Part shown: positions 48,601 through 60,343 of the stretch, in pieces
Numbering within the stretch: position 1 is the stretch's first letter
How the letters are laid out: the number at the start of each line of letters is the position of its first letter
NCBI GenBank assembly: GCA_013339765.2
Contig: CM023450.1
Coordinates: 41,114,711-41,178,710 of the forward strand
Length of the DNA: 64,000 bases
Origin: Haemaphysalis longicornis
Lineage: Eukaryota; Arthropoda; Arachnida; Ixodida; Ixodidae
Direction: 5' to 3'
Made by a program: the position numbers and the translations under genes
Notes under the pieces: model-generated
What the model saw: the letters and a program-made list of their open reading frames with translations, nothing else
The model's database searches: none
Told to the model about the DNA's origin: nothing

Positions 48601-51600
48601 TACTGACAGGAGTTCCAGGCTATGATCCTGGAGGCAGACCCCGTGGAAACGCACTGTCGGTGGCTCCGGGCACAAGAACCAGCTGTGCTACAAGCCGGGT
48701 CGCTCGTGCTACACATCGAGCCTGGCTCTTGGCGGTGACGGCTAAGCACTACGAGACACAATGGGCGCTTGATCCCTACACCAAATAGGAAGACATCAAC
48801 TTTAATGTGAGGCGACATCATATTTAAAGACTTTTACATGGACTTGAACCGCAAGAACACTTTTTTGACTATTTATCAGTATTTGTCTTGTGCTGTGAAA
48901 TAGCGTCCTCATCAATTAAATATTTTTCTGTGTGTCCTGCCCACTTGATGAATTGACGTGACACTCGGTTAGTGCCACTAGATAAGGGTACAGAGTATCA
49001 GAGTATGATCATGGCGGCGGCACGGAACAATAGGAGAAAACAGTGCTGATACTCTGTACCCTTATCTAGTGACACTAACCGAGTGTCACGTCAATTCATC
49101 AAGTGGGCAGGACACACAGAGAAACATTTAATGATGAGGATGGTATTTCATAGCACAAGACAAATCCTGATAGTCAAAAAAGTGTTCTTGCGGTTCAAGT
49201 TCATGTAAAAGTCTTTAAATATAATGTCAGTTCGCATTATGTGACATTTGTTTACACTGCAACGGTTCACGGGCACCACCATTTTGTTGTTTATGCATTT
49301 TAGTCGATTAACTCTGGTAGGCCTAACTTGTCCTTCCCGCTCTGCAGCTGTGCATGACTGAAGTCATTTTGAATGCGAATCAAAGATAATGCGTGTAATA
49401 GCATTCCAGCAGCAGAAGTGTGTCCAAAGATGCCGTTTTGCTGCATCTTTGGTAGTGTTGCTAACAAACGATCCGGCCAAAGTTAACGGTGAGGCCGTAG
49501 ATGCGGCAGTCTCGCAACACTGATAAATCCCAAAATGGCCGCCATTGCGGACTTGCGTGCCTCAGTGGCTGAACTCTAATACCTCATCTACTGACACTAC
49601 GCTCGACTTCTCTGGCGGCACATGCTGGGTCCTGCCTAGCCTGACACATGCGCTTGGCGTCTTGGGCATGAACTGCTTTATTTAGTGATACTAGCTCTGC
49701 CTAGCCATCAAAAATAATCTGCAAACGTAATCTTTACCAGGAAGACATGGTGGGGAAAGGGGGTCCCATTGTTCACAGGCACCTTATCATCCATAATGCA
49801 GTTTCGATGCTTGTTCTGTGGTTTCTTTAATTAAACGAATTCTGAGCTCTATGCTGTACTGCCTGATACCGTAAAAACCCGCGTATAATACGAGGTTTTT
49901 TTTCCAAAGTTTACTATGTAAAATTTGTGCCTCGTATTATATGTGGATTTCAAAGCTTTCAGCAGAAAATTCCCACTTTCGGTTTCAGCGGAGGGTGCGC
50001 CATCTTGCGGTGGCGTGAGCTGGCTGCTGCTTCTCTCAGATGCGCCGTTGATTGTTTTGACCGCGCAAAGATCTCGGCGTTCACCGAAGTCTATCACGAT
50101 GTCGGGGCACGAAACAGATTCGGCTGCAATTAAGAAAAGTTATTTTATGTGCCGAGCACTCAGGAATTGCGCCGCAGGACGGCACGTTCGGCGTCACCGA
50201 AGGCAGCATTCGCGGGTGGAGAAAGCAACTGGTGCTTGACTTGATAAAGTCGTGTGGTGTCCGCGGCCTGGAGCTGTTGGATTCCGCCGCTCTTTGGAGC
50301 CTTTCCTGCCCCCGGCGCAACCCCGCACCGAACTCATTGTCATTCCAGGAGGAATGACATCCCAGCTGCAACCGCTAGGCGTTTGCATCAACAAGCCTTT
50401 CAAAGACTGCATCAGGTCCTGCTACCAAGAGTGGATGAGGTCAGGAGACCCGTAAGTGACAGCTACCGGATGGCTGGCGCGGGTTTCTCCAGCGGTGCTT
50501 TGTGGCTGGATCGCGGATAGCGTGGGCCAGCATCCCAGAGGAGCTCGTCAGTCGCTCTTTTAAGGAAATGCGGCATCTCGAACGCCCTTGGTGGCAACTG
50601 AGGACCACTTTCTGTGGGAAGGCATTTCCGACAAGGCACTTCAGGAGACGGGCGGCAGCGAACCTGACGATGACTGAACGGACGTCGGGAGACAGTGCCA
50701 GCGAAAACTGACAATGACTGAACGGTAACTGCAGTGCAAATAAATGTTTTCCTGTGCTCTTACCTCGCATTATATGCGGATGAAAACTTTTTTTTCTGAG
50801 TTTGCTGTCCCCGAATTACACCTCGTATTATATGCGGGTCCGTATTATACGCGGGTTTTTACGGTAAGCTTCACACATGCGCTTGGTCTCTTAGGCCTTG
50901 GCGTTTTTGCCCATGGAGATGAAACCATTGGGGGGTAGAGGCATATAGCTTTTGCTGTAAAAATTTAAAAAAATGCGACAAGCATAGATGAATATGATAG
51001 TGACTAAGCACACTACAGGCAACAGTACCACATAAGTCGGAATATAGGTTGCGATTTTTTACCATACAATTAGCCAAAAGGTCACTCCTCGACCTATGTA
51101 TCGGTCAATGGCATAATGTTAGTTGTCCTCCCGCAACCAGGCAACCCATTGGGCCCATCCAAATCACGAAGTCACAATCGCCACCGCATCAATCGGACAC
51201 GCTGTCATCTCGTTTTTTTTTTTTTTGTTCCTTCTCTCGCTGTCAGTGAGCGTGTGCAGGCTATTTTTTCCTTACTCAAGAAACGTTCAGGCACTTAGCA
51301 CCAGTTTACCACAGCATTTAAAAGACCAGGTCATACAGTATGCCCAAGCCAACCTCAACCTGTCCGACTAGCATCAGTTCTGTGCCACCGAAAAGAGCGC
51401 ACGCTACTGGTATAAGCTAAAGAGGCAGCTCTCAGTGTGCAACACTCCAAAGACCTCATTTCGTTGGCGCTGAGCTGTGCATCTATAACTGAATAACAAG
51501 GTGGTCCCTTTTGTCCGTGAGCATTGCGGCCGGCAACAACCCCAAGACGGGTGCTGGCCACCTCCGCAAACTGGCTCTCGCGACGCTCTGCTCAATGGAC

Positions 51601-54600
51601 TGCTCCTAAGAAGTGCCATAACCAAGTGCCCCAGTTGCGTTGAGGATAACTTGTTGGTGGGAAACAGCCAGACAGAGGCAGACGCCCAACAAGATTTCAC
51701 ACAGCTGTAATGAGTAACCTTAGACAAAAGAAGTGCTATAGCTCCATAAAACAGTAACATGTACCTAGTTATTATTATTTTTTTTTTTTTTCAATTTCTC
51801 GGCCGCCAGGTAAGGAGGTCGACCTGTATTCCGACTTATACGGTAATCAATGAAAAGTGTTGTCATCGACGAACAGAAGATGATGCAAACACAGCTCTCG
51901 GGCACTACCGGAATAATTACCATCATCATCAGCCTGTTTGTGCCCACTACATGAAAAAGGCTTCTCCACAGTTTCTCCAGCTGTTCCGATGCCCTAATCC
52001 ATTCTTTGTCTCTGAATTTGCTAGTTTCATCATTCCACCGAGCTAACGGTCTTTCGCTAAAAAGTGATGTTTAGTTGTGATGTCCTCGAGTGGGCAACCT
52101 TACAAATGCACAAATTTATTTACCATAATCAAGACATGTTTCAGGACCCATTTGACAAAAAACATCGCCAGCCTGTTGTCTTTGCACCTTGTAACCTGTT
52201 GGTGCTCGAACAGCTCATTATAAACACAGTGCTTTGGTAGTAGCTATCAGCTTCATTTAACACCGTTAGCAAAGAAGTTAAGTGCTAATGTTTCCAAGAT
52301 GCATGCCTTCCAGTTGTCCAAAAACAGTAACCTTAATATAAAATTCCAGGACACCCCAGCACTGTTAAAAGATGTAGTGAATGGTAAAGCATTAGCGTTG
52401 AATTGTGGAATGGATATGCCAACATTGTTTGTGCCGCCATGTTTCACGGCTGTTTTTGATGTAGAAAGTTGGAGTCCATCGCTGTATACACTCCCCAATT
52501 AAAATGATAAAACGAGTGTCACATGGCGGACAGCGCGTTCATTCTATGCATGCTAATGATGTGGTGCCTACAGGGGCTGGTGTCCAGTGGTACGCATGTG
52601 TCCTCTCATTACCAGATCACCATCCTTTCCCCTTAGTGATGTTTTCATGCCCTTTTGGTTACTGTGACTCAGAGGACTGGCCATGCAATCGCCCTTGTTA
52701 GCGCTACATAGACATTGTTAGCAGGAGCGTGGTTTGTTACTCCCTAACTGCTATTGTGTAATTACCATGCTCGAATTTCTGCTGTAGTACTGTGCACATG
52801 CCTCTCTTTCACTAGGGTCAGCTTAGTTCAGCTCAAATCATCAAACTCTGTTGGTCCTGGGGTTTCTTGCACGTCTCGCATTCCGGAAGACTTTGGTTAG
52901 TTTAAAATCGTGCCCAGTGCAAAATTGCAAAATTTAACAATTTTCCTTTTCTACTCAAATGGTTAATTTGTTTATAAAAGCTTCCCCACGAAATGTGACA
53001 CATTGCAAACATCCACTGACAAGTGTTTTTCTCCTTTGATTGGTTGGTCATTTTGCGTGCCACGCATCAAACATTTTGTGTGCCATGCACATGATGCACT
53101 GCACGGGCCGGAATATTCTAGGCCCGGCCCAACCCGAGCCGGTAGAGACACGGCCCGGAGCCCGGCCCGGCCCGACAAGTTTTTAAAATGGGAGCCCGAG
53201 CCCGGCCCGAGCCCGACAAATTTTTAAAATGTGAGCCCGAGCCCGGCCCGAGCCCGACAAAAATTTATAATACCAGCCCGAGCTCCGACCCGAGTCCGGT
53301 AGAATTGTAAGATGAAATAAGTCCGTGCCCGCCAGACTTTCTAAGTATCAGCCTGAGTCCAAAAGGCTATAAACGAGAGCCCGAAAACGTTGCTGTTTTT
53401 AACCTAAAAGCGTAAGCATAAAGCGACTGCATAAAGCAATGAATGGGAAATACTGTGATCACAATCACATGCAATTAGGATTTTGTTAGTGTTGACTCAA
53501 CAGACTAAGTTTATCGACATTGTACTGCTCGGAAGTATTTGACAGCCATTTGTGCTTTTATACGTGTTGCTCACAAGGCCACACTCGGAGATTGCGCCAC
53601 GGGTTCAATTCGGGTCTCATACACGAACGCCTGAAATTTGAGCAGATGACGTGTCGCTTTAATGCTTCATTATGCTGTCTTTCCTTCAGTATAAGGCAGC
53701 ATTATTTTGATCTGCATTTTTTTCTTAATTCTGCCTTGAATCATGCGATTTTGAAAACTGTTTTCACTCCTTGAAACATCTGGCTCTGCACTCTCGAAAA
53801 CTTGCGTCCCTCGAACAGCTATTGCACTGTTTGATACACTTGCCCATACGAAACATGTGCGTCCGGGTCCTACTTTTGCCAAAAATGGGGATGTGCGGAC
53901 TTGAGGCAGCAGCTGATGGCAACAAATCTTGTCGCCTTGCCTGGCATTTTTGGGTGACAGCTGCTTCCGAACGCTTCAGTAGGGTTTGGTTTCGCCCTCC
54001 ACGGACCAGCATCCCGAGACGCTGCGGCCGCACATGTGCGCTGTGACTGACCATATTTTGTTCGACGACGACTTCGAGCCAGCCCGCCACCAACGGAGGG
54101 GGGGGGGGTGTCCGGCACCGTTCGAGAGAAAGCGACGACGCGGCCGCACGACCCTTGTGGAACTTCTGTGAGGCGGACCCCGGCGACGGAATCTTTACGC
54201 TCCCAGCCTCAGGGGATGTATTTGTGTTGTTTTGTGAATGACTGCTTCTCCCCGCGTCTCCTCTCTCGTGCCTATTCCACCAACCCCCATCCTGTACACA
54301 GCAGTGTATTCGACGTGTGCACTCAAAATAAAGAGCTGTACTCCCATTCTTCAGTCTCCCGCTTCTTGTGGAGGCCCAGCGCTTGAATGTCTAAAAAAGC
54401 TTTTTGACTAGCCATCCCAAAAAGAAACGAAACAAAACTTTCCCCCAGGCCGTGGGGAGGGGGGCCCCAGCAAGGAAAAAAATTCACAAAGCCCGTCCCC
54501 CGGGGGGCAAAGAAATTTTCGGGGCTTCCCCGTTCCGATTTGCGGTTTTTGGGTTTTGCGTCTTTAGGTTTGGGTTTTTCCCCGAGTGAAACCTTTTGGG

Positions 54601-56768
54601 GGGTGAATAAGCTTTTGCTTAAAAAAAAAAGGGCCCTAGAGGGAAATATAGGACTAAGACCCCACAGGCAACAGTACCATAATTGGAATATAGGTTGGAT
54701 TTTTTACATAAAATTTAAACCAAAAGGTAACCCCTTTGACCAATTATCGTCATTGGCATAATGTCAGTTGTTCTCGGCAACCAGGCACCCATGGGCCCAT
54801 CCAAATCACGAAGTCACCATCGCCACGATCAATCGGACACCTCCCATCTTTTTTCTTTTTTTGTTCCTTCTCTCCTGTCAGTGAGCTGTGCAGGCTATTT
54901 GTTTTTACTCAAGAAATGTTCAGGCACTTAGCCCAGTTTACCACAGCATTTAAAAGCCCGGGTCTATAGTATGCCCAACCAACCCAACTTGTCGACTAGC
55001 ATCAGTTCGTGCACCGAAAGAGGACTCACGGGTTAACCCAAAGGGCAGCTCTCGGTGTGCAATGCTCCGAAGACCTCATTTCGTGGGCGCTGAGCTGTGC
55101 ACCTGTAACTGAAGGACAAGGTGGCTGTTTTTGTCCGTGAGCCTTGCGGCACGCACACCCCCGAGACCGGTGCTGGCCGCCTGCGCAAACTGGCTCTTGC
55201 GACGGTCTGCTCAATGGACTGCTCCTAAGAAGTGCCATAAGCAAGTGCCCCAGCTGCATTGAGGATGACCTGCTGGTGGGAAACAGCCAGGCAGAGGGAG
55301 ACGCCGAACAAGCTTTCAGACAGTTGTAATGAGTAACCTTAGAAAAAACAAGTGCTATAGCCTCCATAAAACAAAAACATGTACCTAGTTTTTTTTCAAT
55401 CTCTCAACCACCAGGTAAGGGAGTCGACGTATATTCTGATATGTGCGGTAATCGATTAAAGTGTTGTCATCAACGGACAGCAGATGATGCAAACACAGCT
55501 CTCGGGCACTACTGGAATAATTATCATCATCATCAGCCTGTTTGTGCCCACTACAAGAAAAAGGCTTCTCCACAGTTTCTCCAGCTGTTGTGATGCCCTA
55601 ATCCATTCTTTGCCTCTGAATTTGCTAGTTTCACCATTCCACCGAGCTAATGGTCTTTCCCTAAAAAGTGATGTTTAGTTGTGATGTCCTCGAGCAGGCA
55701 ACCTTCCAAATGCACAAATTTATTTACCATAATCAAGACATGTTTCAGGACGCATTTGACAAAAAACGTCACCAGCCTGCTGTCTTTGCACCTTGTAACC
55801 TGTTGGTGCTCGAACAGCTCATTATAAACACAGTGCTTTGGTAGTAGCTATCAGCTTCATTTAACACCATAAGTTAAGTGCTAATGTTTCCAAGATGCAT
55901 GCCTTCCACTTGTCCAAAAATAGCAAGCTTAATATAAAATTCCAGGACACCCCAGCACTGTTAAAAGATGTAGTGAATGGTAAAGCATCAGCGTTGAATT
56001 GTGGAATGGATATGCCAACATTGTCTGTGCCACCATGTTTCACGGCTGTTTTTGATGTAGAATGTTGGAGTCCATCGCTGTATACACTGCACCAATTAGA
56101 ATGATAAAACGAGTGTCGCACGGCGGACAGCGTGTTCATTCTATGCATGCTAATAATGTGGTGCCTCCAGGAACACGTGTCCAGTGGTACGCATGTGTCC
56201 TCTCATTACCAAGTCACCATCCTTTCCCCTTAGCGATGTTTTCATGCTCTTTTGGTTACTGTGACTCAGAGGACTGGCCAATCGCCCTTGTTAGCGCTAC
56301 ATAGACATTGTTAGCAGGAGCGTGGTTTGTTACTCCCTAACTGCTATTTGTGTAATTACCATGCTCGAATTTCCGCTGTAGTACTACGTACATGCCTCTC
56401 TTTCACTAGGGTCAGCTTAGTTCAGCCCAAATCATCAAACTGTGCTGGTCCTGGGGTTTTCTTGCATGTCTCGCATACCGGAAGACTTTGGTAATTGCAA
56501 AATTTAACAATTTTCTTTTCTACTCAAATGGTTACTTTGTTTATAAAAGCTTCCCCACGAAATGTGACATCATTCCAAACATCCACTGACAAGTGTTTTT
56601 CTCCTTTGATTGGTTGGTCATTTTGCGTGCCACGCATCAAACATTTTGTGTGCCGTGCACATCCGATTTTTGACCCACATGGTGAACATATCTTTTGCCA
56701 TATAAATGACTACAGAAGGGTGAAGGTAGAGAGGGCATAGAGAAAAGAAGAGGAGAGAGAGAGGAGAG

Positions 56769-56802
<34 letters not shown>

Positions 56803-59720
56803 ATGCAATGTCAGCAGAATGTGAGCCAGACCAGAGTTTCGAGGAGGAGTACAGGGACGCTTCCCTACCGGACAGGGTCAGGTCAGCGCCAGGGACACTG
56901 TCCTGGATGCCAAGTCCGGTTGCGACCGTGCAGGAGTCCACAGAGAGCGCCCCAGCCGCAGCACTGGTGAAGGTCAGCCCCAGGCACGTCTGTCAAGTAG
57001 GCGTTTGCAACAAGTCCTGAAAACACAGAACTATATGAGGTGAGAATGGAGAAACAGAGGAGTGCAATTGATGCAGGGTTTAGCATTACCAGTTTCTAGA
57101 ATAAACACGTTCTTCATATTTAGCATCCTGTGATAAAGGTTGTGCAATTCATGCCATTCCTTAGAAAACTGTTTCTCAAATCTCTTCCTTGATGTTCATG
57201 GCTGTTGGTGTTGCATTTCTACTCGTCAAAAGCTTTCCCTCCTAGTTAGTTCAGCTAATTGGCTTACTTGTAACATTGAAGTGAGACCGTTAAAAATGCT
57301 GACATGACAATGATCAAATGATCAGACATGAACTATAGAGGGGTCTTTATAAACTTACATAGAAAAATGATTTCAGAGATTTGATGTCATTTAGAAACCG
57401 AGTTTTATGTGTGGCTATTGCCTTTTACTCAAATCAGACCCAAATGGCAGTGACAGCTTGACTCATATGCCCAATTGACTGCGCCATATCAGTTCCGCAA
57501 CTTGACCCTCACGAGGTAATCTGTGAAAGGAGAAATTGGAAGACTTGGAATGTACTTGAAGTATTTTAAGCTGTTGTGTGCTCGTTCTTTATTAGAGGAA
57601 AGCTCTTCTTTCTTTCTTTGCCCTATTGACCTGGTTCCAGATGAGATACAACCTTTCCCCATTGTTTCAATGCGAAACACTCTCAGGCTACTGTCCTGTA
57701 TTTTTTTGCTGAGCTGAAGCGCTACAGCAGAGTCACGTAACCCCTTCATACTGCCAAGCTAAGAGGCCAAGTTAGGACACGCTTGTTACAGCACAGCATA
57801 AGACTGGCCGGTCCCAAACGAAAATGATCCTCTCACTTTCAATTTTTTTTTCCTTGCCAGCAACAAATATGAAAAATGCTGGTGAAATTGACACTATTAG
57901 CTTGGCTGTAAACAAAAATTTGGAAGCCTTTTGAAACTTTTCAGCGCAGTGTAGTGACATAATGCTGGATGTGTTGCATGGTTGCTTGGCAAGACCGGAA
58001 GAATGTCTATTTGGGTAGGCCAAGACACATCAAAACCTTTGTGATTTTCCCATGAAATGTTTCAAGCCTTAAAAAACTGGTTGCAATCTCACAAGCACCC
58101 TGATACTAGCTCAATCTGTGCATTCCTAGGTAGAAATAATTTCAGAAGATGCTGCACAAGATGACCAATATGGAGACGATGAATACAACAGCCGATGAGA
58201 AGATGCATGAGAAAGAACAAGCAATGACAAACACTCCTTATCGATCCAAATCAACTCTGCCTTACCAGACCCTTTAAGCCTGTCTGCTATTGGTTAAAGT
58301 CAGAAAAACGGAGCCAATGTAGATTTATTGGCTTTCTTTTTGCAACATTGATGTAAATTTAAATGGAAATAGCAAACAATTCCAAAACCCTGTGCCCACA
58401 GACGTGCAACATTGGCAACAGCATTTCAAGACATATTAAACACAAGAAAGCTGCAGCGTTTTTGAAACTCATCAAGAGTTTGCCAATAGGTGTTGAGGTG
58501 TTCATTGTAACGAAACATTTCTCTATGCACGTGGCGCAAACTGCAACCTGGTGTGTGGATGCATGAGTGACAAAAAACCCTTCAACTTTGTTGAAATGAG
58601 GCAGGTTAAATAAAAAATTCAGCACAATCTCGAGCACAGCGACAGATCGCTCATTGTTATACAACGCAGGGACTGAAAAAAGAAAAATGCTGACGTGTAA
58701 ACAGAAACATTGCAACAATGGGGCAGCTTCAACTTGAACAACTTTAGCACTTTTATTTTCTGAAAACAGCAGCAATTTTGGAGAACAGGAAACACCGTTT
58801 CACTGTACCTATCGGCACCATACAAACGCCATTCTGGCCGATGCCAAAAGTCAAAATCACTGCTTATAACCTGAACATGAGATTGCTACATTAGATATTT
58901 CGGTAAGGGTGCACCACTGTAAAAGAACGCAAGGAAAGAAGCAGATGAGCTGGGAACATGTCGGAGGTCTCTATTATTGCTGACGTTTGATAGGACCATT
59001 GCAACCACTTTCACCATAAAATACAATTTTTTTTTCCTCTGATACTGGCTGGCAAAGAACCACTTTTTTTTTTTACCAGCTCATAGCTATAGGAACCTTA
59101 CAAATGAGGAAGGTGTTTACCTAGAGCCCTGAATAGGGAGGTTAGGGCCAAAGCCAAGTTTTACAGGTGTTACGTGTAATAGCAAGTCGGAATTTACATG
59201 GCACTTGGTCTTCCTACATATTTTACAAAGGGTCTTGGCGTTACGGCTTAAAGCTGGGCAGCGAATACGGGGCTGGGAATGCGGCGATAGCGAAGCTGAC
59301 GCAACGTTTCGACAACTGTCGCGTTGTGTAATGCGCACGCAAGGTGTGCGCGTTTAGTAATACGAGCGGTGCTTCCTCGTACAGCTTTCGTTAAATCCAA
59401 CAAATGAACGGCGTTTCTTCGTGCTTCCAGTTTCGGACAACAGCGGAGGAAAAGAGATTAAACTCACGCCTTCGTCCTGAGCTGAAAGTCACTTCTAGGT
59501 TCTGGAGCCGGGCGACTGTGTCCCTGCGGTTCGACGTTTTCTGCAGCCAGTACCACAGGAACCGGCTAGAGTACTGGAGAAGCCTGTAAAGGAGATTTCA
59601 GACCATCACGACCGCGCAAACGGAGCTCGCGCGGTCTCACCTAAAGAACTTGTCTCTTCCCGCGGTCTGTGCATTGAACTTGGATATTTCTGCTAGGAGA
59701 TCACGCATATTCGGGTCCAT
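39273..59720 (-). CDS. PEX11B: PEX11 (alpha/beta type), peroxisomal membrane fission factor
   Basis: PEX11 tubulates the peroxisomal membrane and recruits the fission machinery. Minus-strand exons are 59720-59641 (start ATG; FNAQTAGRDKFF), 59583-59468 (RLLQYSSRFLWYWLQ, RLQNLEVTFSSGRR) and 39615-39273 (SNKFWLLAIVSALVRDLLEL; LLLDLVKNFADLWIPYTALG; GTVGLLGVVSSAAAIL). The order and motifs match PEX11A/B: N-terminal amphipathic helix, conserved LQ-Y and SxGR, and the C-terminal hydrophobic GxVSS helix. Exons 1 and 2 join in phase. Exon 4 begins with one base completing a codon, so one exon of about 55 codons is missing; the best candidate is at about 56,840-57,020, where the frame is broken. Expected length is about 235 residues, normal for the family. 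The A versus B assignment is nominal. Confidence 0.88.
41826..42210. repeat. Degenerate tandem repeat, about 110-bp unit, 3.4 copies
   Basis: Units start near 41826, 41932, 42045 and 42156. Each has an AGCTTYNGACGGCAGCT-like start, GTGAGAACTG in the middle, and a GTCGCAGCCAAA-like stretch before TTGGCCA. Divergence between units is large. It is in PEX11 intron 3. Confidence 0.7.
48814..49228. repeat. 415-bp palindrome, arms about 185 bp, spacer about 43 bp
   Basis: The left arm 48814-49001 and right arm 49045-49228 are near-identical inverted copies (for example GACACTCGGTTAGTGCCACT against AGTGACACTAACCGAGTGTC). A few substitutions, such as TATCAG against CTGATA contexts, show that the arms have diverged slightly. 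The spacer includes ATCATGGCGGCGGCACGGAA. No coding capacity. Confidence 0.9.
49869..50864 (+). mobile_element. Tigger/pogo-type DNA transposon, internally deleted
   Basis: TA at 49867-49868 and 50865-50866 flank inverted termini CCGTAAAAACCCGCGTATAA. Inside, on the plus strand, frames at about 50,252-50,711 read GGMTSQLQPLGVCINKPFKD, CYQEWMRSGDP and WASIPEELVSRSFKEM. These match the end of the DDE domain of Tigger/pogo transposases (LTSxLQPLDVxxNKPFKD). Stops and frame changes show it is dead. An N-terminal stretch near 50,098 (MSGHETDSAAIKKSY) may be the DNA-binding part. Confidence 0.85.
50950..53092. repeat. Duplicated 2.1-kb block, copy 1
   Basis: Colinear with 54610-56662 (copy 2) in the same orientation, about 3.6 kb apart. 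Both contain ACATGTACCTAGTT, GCACTACCGGAATAATTA-like and AATGGTAAAGCATTAGCGTT-like landmarks in the same order. No gene is recognised in it; short frames are conserved only because the DNA is. Confidence 0.85.
53100..54120. mobile_element. GC-rich CCCGGCCCGA repeat array with possible decayed hAT element
   Basis: From about 53,105 to 53,300 a unit containing GAGCCCGAGCCCGGCCCGAG and ACAAATTTTTAAAATG recurs about three times. Downstream, around 53,960-54,030, a frame with AASERFSRVWF resembles the C-terminal dimerisation motif of hAT transposases. No terminal repeats were found, so the family is a guess. A possible LTR-like or 3'-UTR-like sequence with AATAAAG lies at about 54,328. Confidence 0.3.
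54400..54720. other. Low-quality-looking sequence at the start of copy 2
   Basis: This stretch is full of compressed or expanded homopolymers (runs of C, G, T and A next to each other) and aligns to copy 1 (from about 50,880) only with many single-base gaps. Past about 55,060 the alignment becomes nearly gap-free. This pattern fits unpolished or contig-end sequence rather than biology. Confidence 0.6.
54610..56662. repeat. Duplicated 2.1-kb block, copy 2
   Basis: Same orientation and landmarks as 50950-53092. It diverges from copy 1 exactly after TGTGCCGTGCACAT, where copy 1 continues into the CCCGGCCCGA array. Confidence 0.85.
56744..56800. repeat. (GA)n microsatellite
   Basis: A nearly pure GA tract of about 55 bp. 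It borders the disrupted PEX11 exon-3 candidate. Confidence 0.95.
56840..57020 (-). CDS. PEX11B: Probable PEX11 exon 3, frame-disrupted
   Basis: A GC-rich island on the minus strand after the acceptor ...ctgtgttttcag at 57021. PEX11-like fragments appear in order but in three different frames: LRLGRSL and PDLASRTVSLALT, then LTLSG, then VLLLETLVWL. Vertebrate PEX11 has LRLG, LPD, LTLA, LLAD and LW here. No single frame is open across it. Either several base errors exist or this is a decayed copy. The downstream boundary is not certain; a (CT)n follows. Confidence 0.4.
57021..59467. other. PEX11 intron 2, no further feature recognised
   Basis: AT-rich sequence with short open frames on both strands (for example 58,363-58,566 plus and 58,775-58,359 minus) that overlap one another and match no family I know. 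Confidence 0.4.
59468..59583 (-). CDS. PEX11B: PEX11 exon 2
   Basis: 116 nt. The acceptor is ...tcctttacag and the donor is GTGAGT. It encodes RLLQYSSRFLWYWLQ, then RLQNLEVTFSSGRR, matching the PEX11 N-terminal half. Its phase joins exon 1 exactly. Confidence 0.9.
59641..59720 (-). CDS. PEX11B: PEX11 exon 1
   Basis: 80 nt from ATG to donor GTGAGA. It encodes MDPNMRDLLAEIS and FNAQTAGRDKFF, the last part being the start of the PEX11 domain (vertebrate FNQTQGRDRLFR-like). Confidence 0.9.
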
Positions 59721-60343
59721 GATTGTTGCCACAACGAGGAAAAAGGCGGCGGCGCCCCCTGCTCTGCGTACTGTTCTAGCGCGCTTTCCTTGTCGATTGT
59801 TTAAAGGACCATAAGATACCACGCTGGCTTGTAGTCGTCAGGCCTGCGCAAGCACAAATAACCAGAGAGCGTGAAATCGGCGGAAAGTGACGCCAGCAAA
59901 ACCATGCCAAGAACCGAAGGAGTTCAAGGACCAAGAACAGGGTGTTCAACTCCAACCACTTCGATCTTCGGTGCCCATCAACGCAGCTGCTACCATAAAC
60001 AAACGGATAACGCTTGCGGCATGCAGTAAGCCTCCGAATTAAGCCGCTAGAGGGCTTCTAAATCGAACTTTTTTGTGAACATGTGTGCAAGACATATTTT
60101 TAAATTTTGAAAAAAAAAATTGCTTCTTAGCAACAATTTAACAACTTTTATTTAGTAATTGGGGAGTAAATATGCTAAACTTCAAACCATAAACTGTCCA
60201 AACGTGGCACCGCGGGTGTTTCCACGGTAACGTGCCGATTCAAATGCCTCTGTAAGCTTTGTGACCGAACAGGTGGCTTTGTAAACAAACTGAGGTTACC
60301 CTAAAATAGAAGTCATCCATCAGTTCAAGTTCCTCTCAAGAAA
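59721..60343. promoter_or_regulatory. Head-to-head intergenic region between PEX11 and the plus-strand gene
   Basis: 623 bp separate the two start codons, which face away from each other, so a bidirectional promoter is plausible. It is moderately GC-rich near PEX11 and AT-rich around 60,080-60,180. I see no clear TATA box positioned for either gene. Confidence 0.45.

Noticed and set aside
52299..52502. Frame conserved between duplicate copies (MHAFQLSKNS...)
   Set aside because: Conserved only because the DNA block is duplicated; no splice context or family match.
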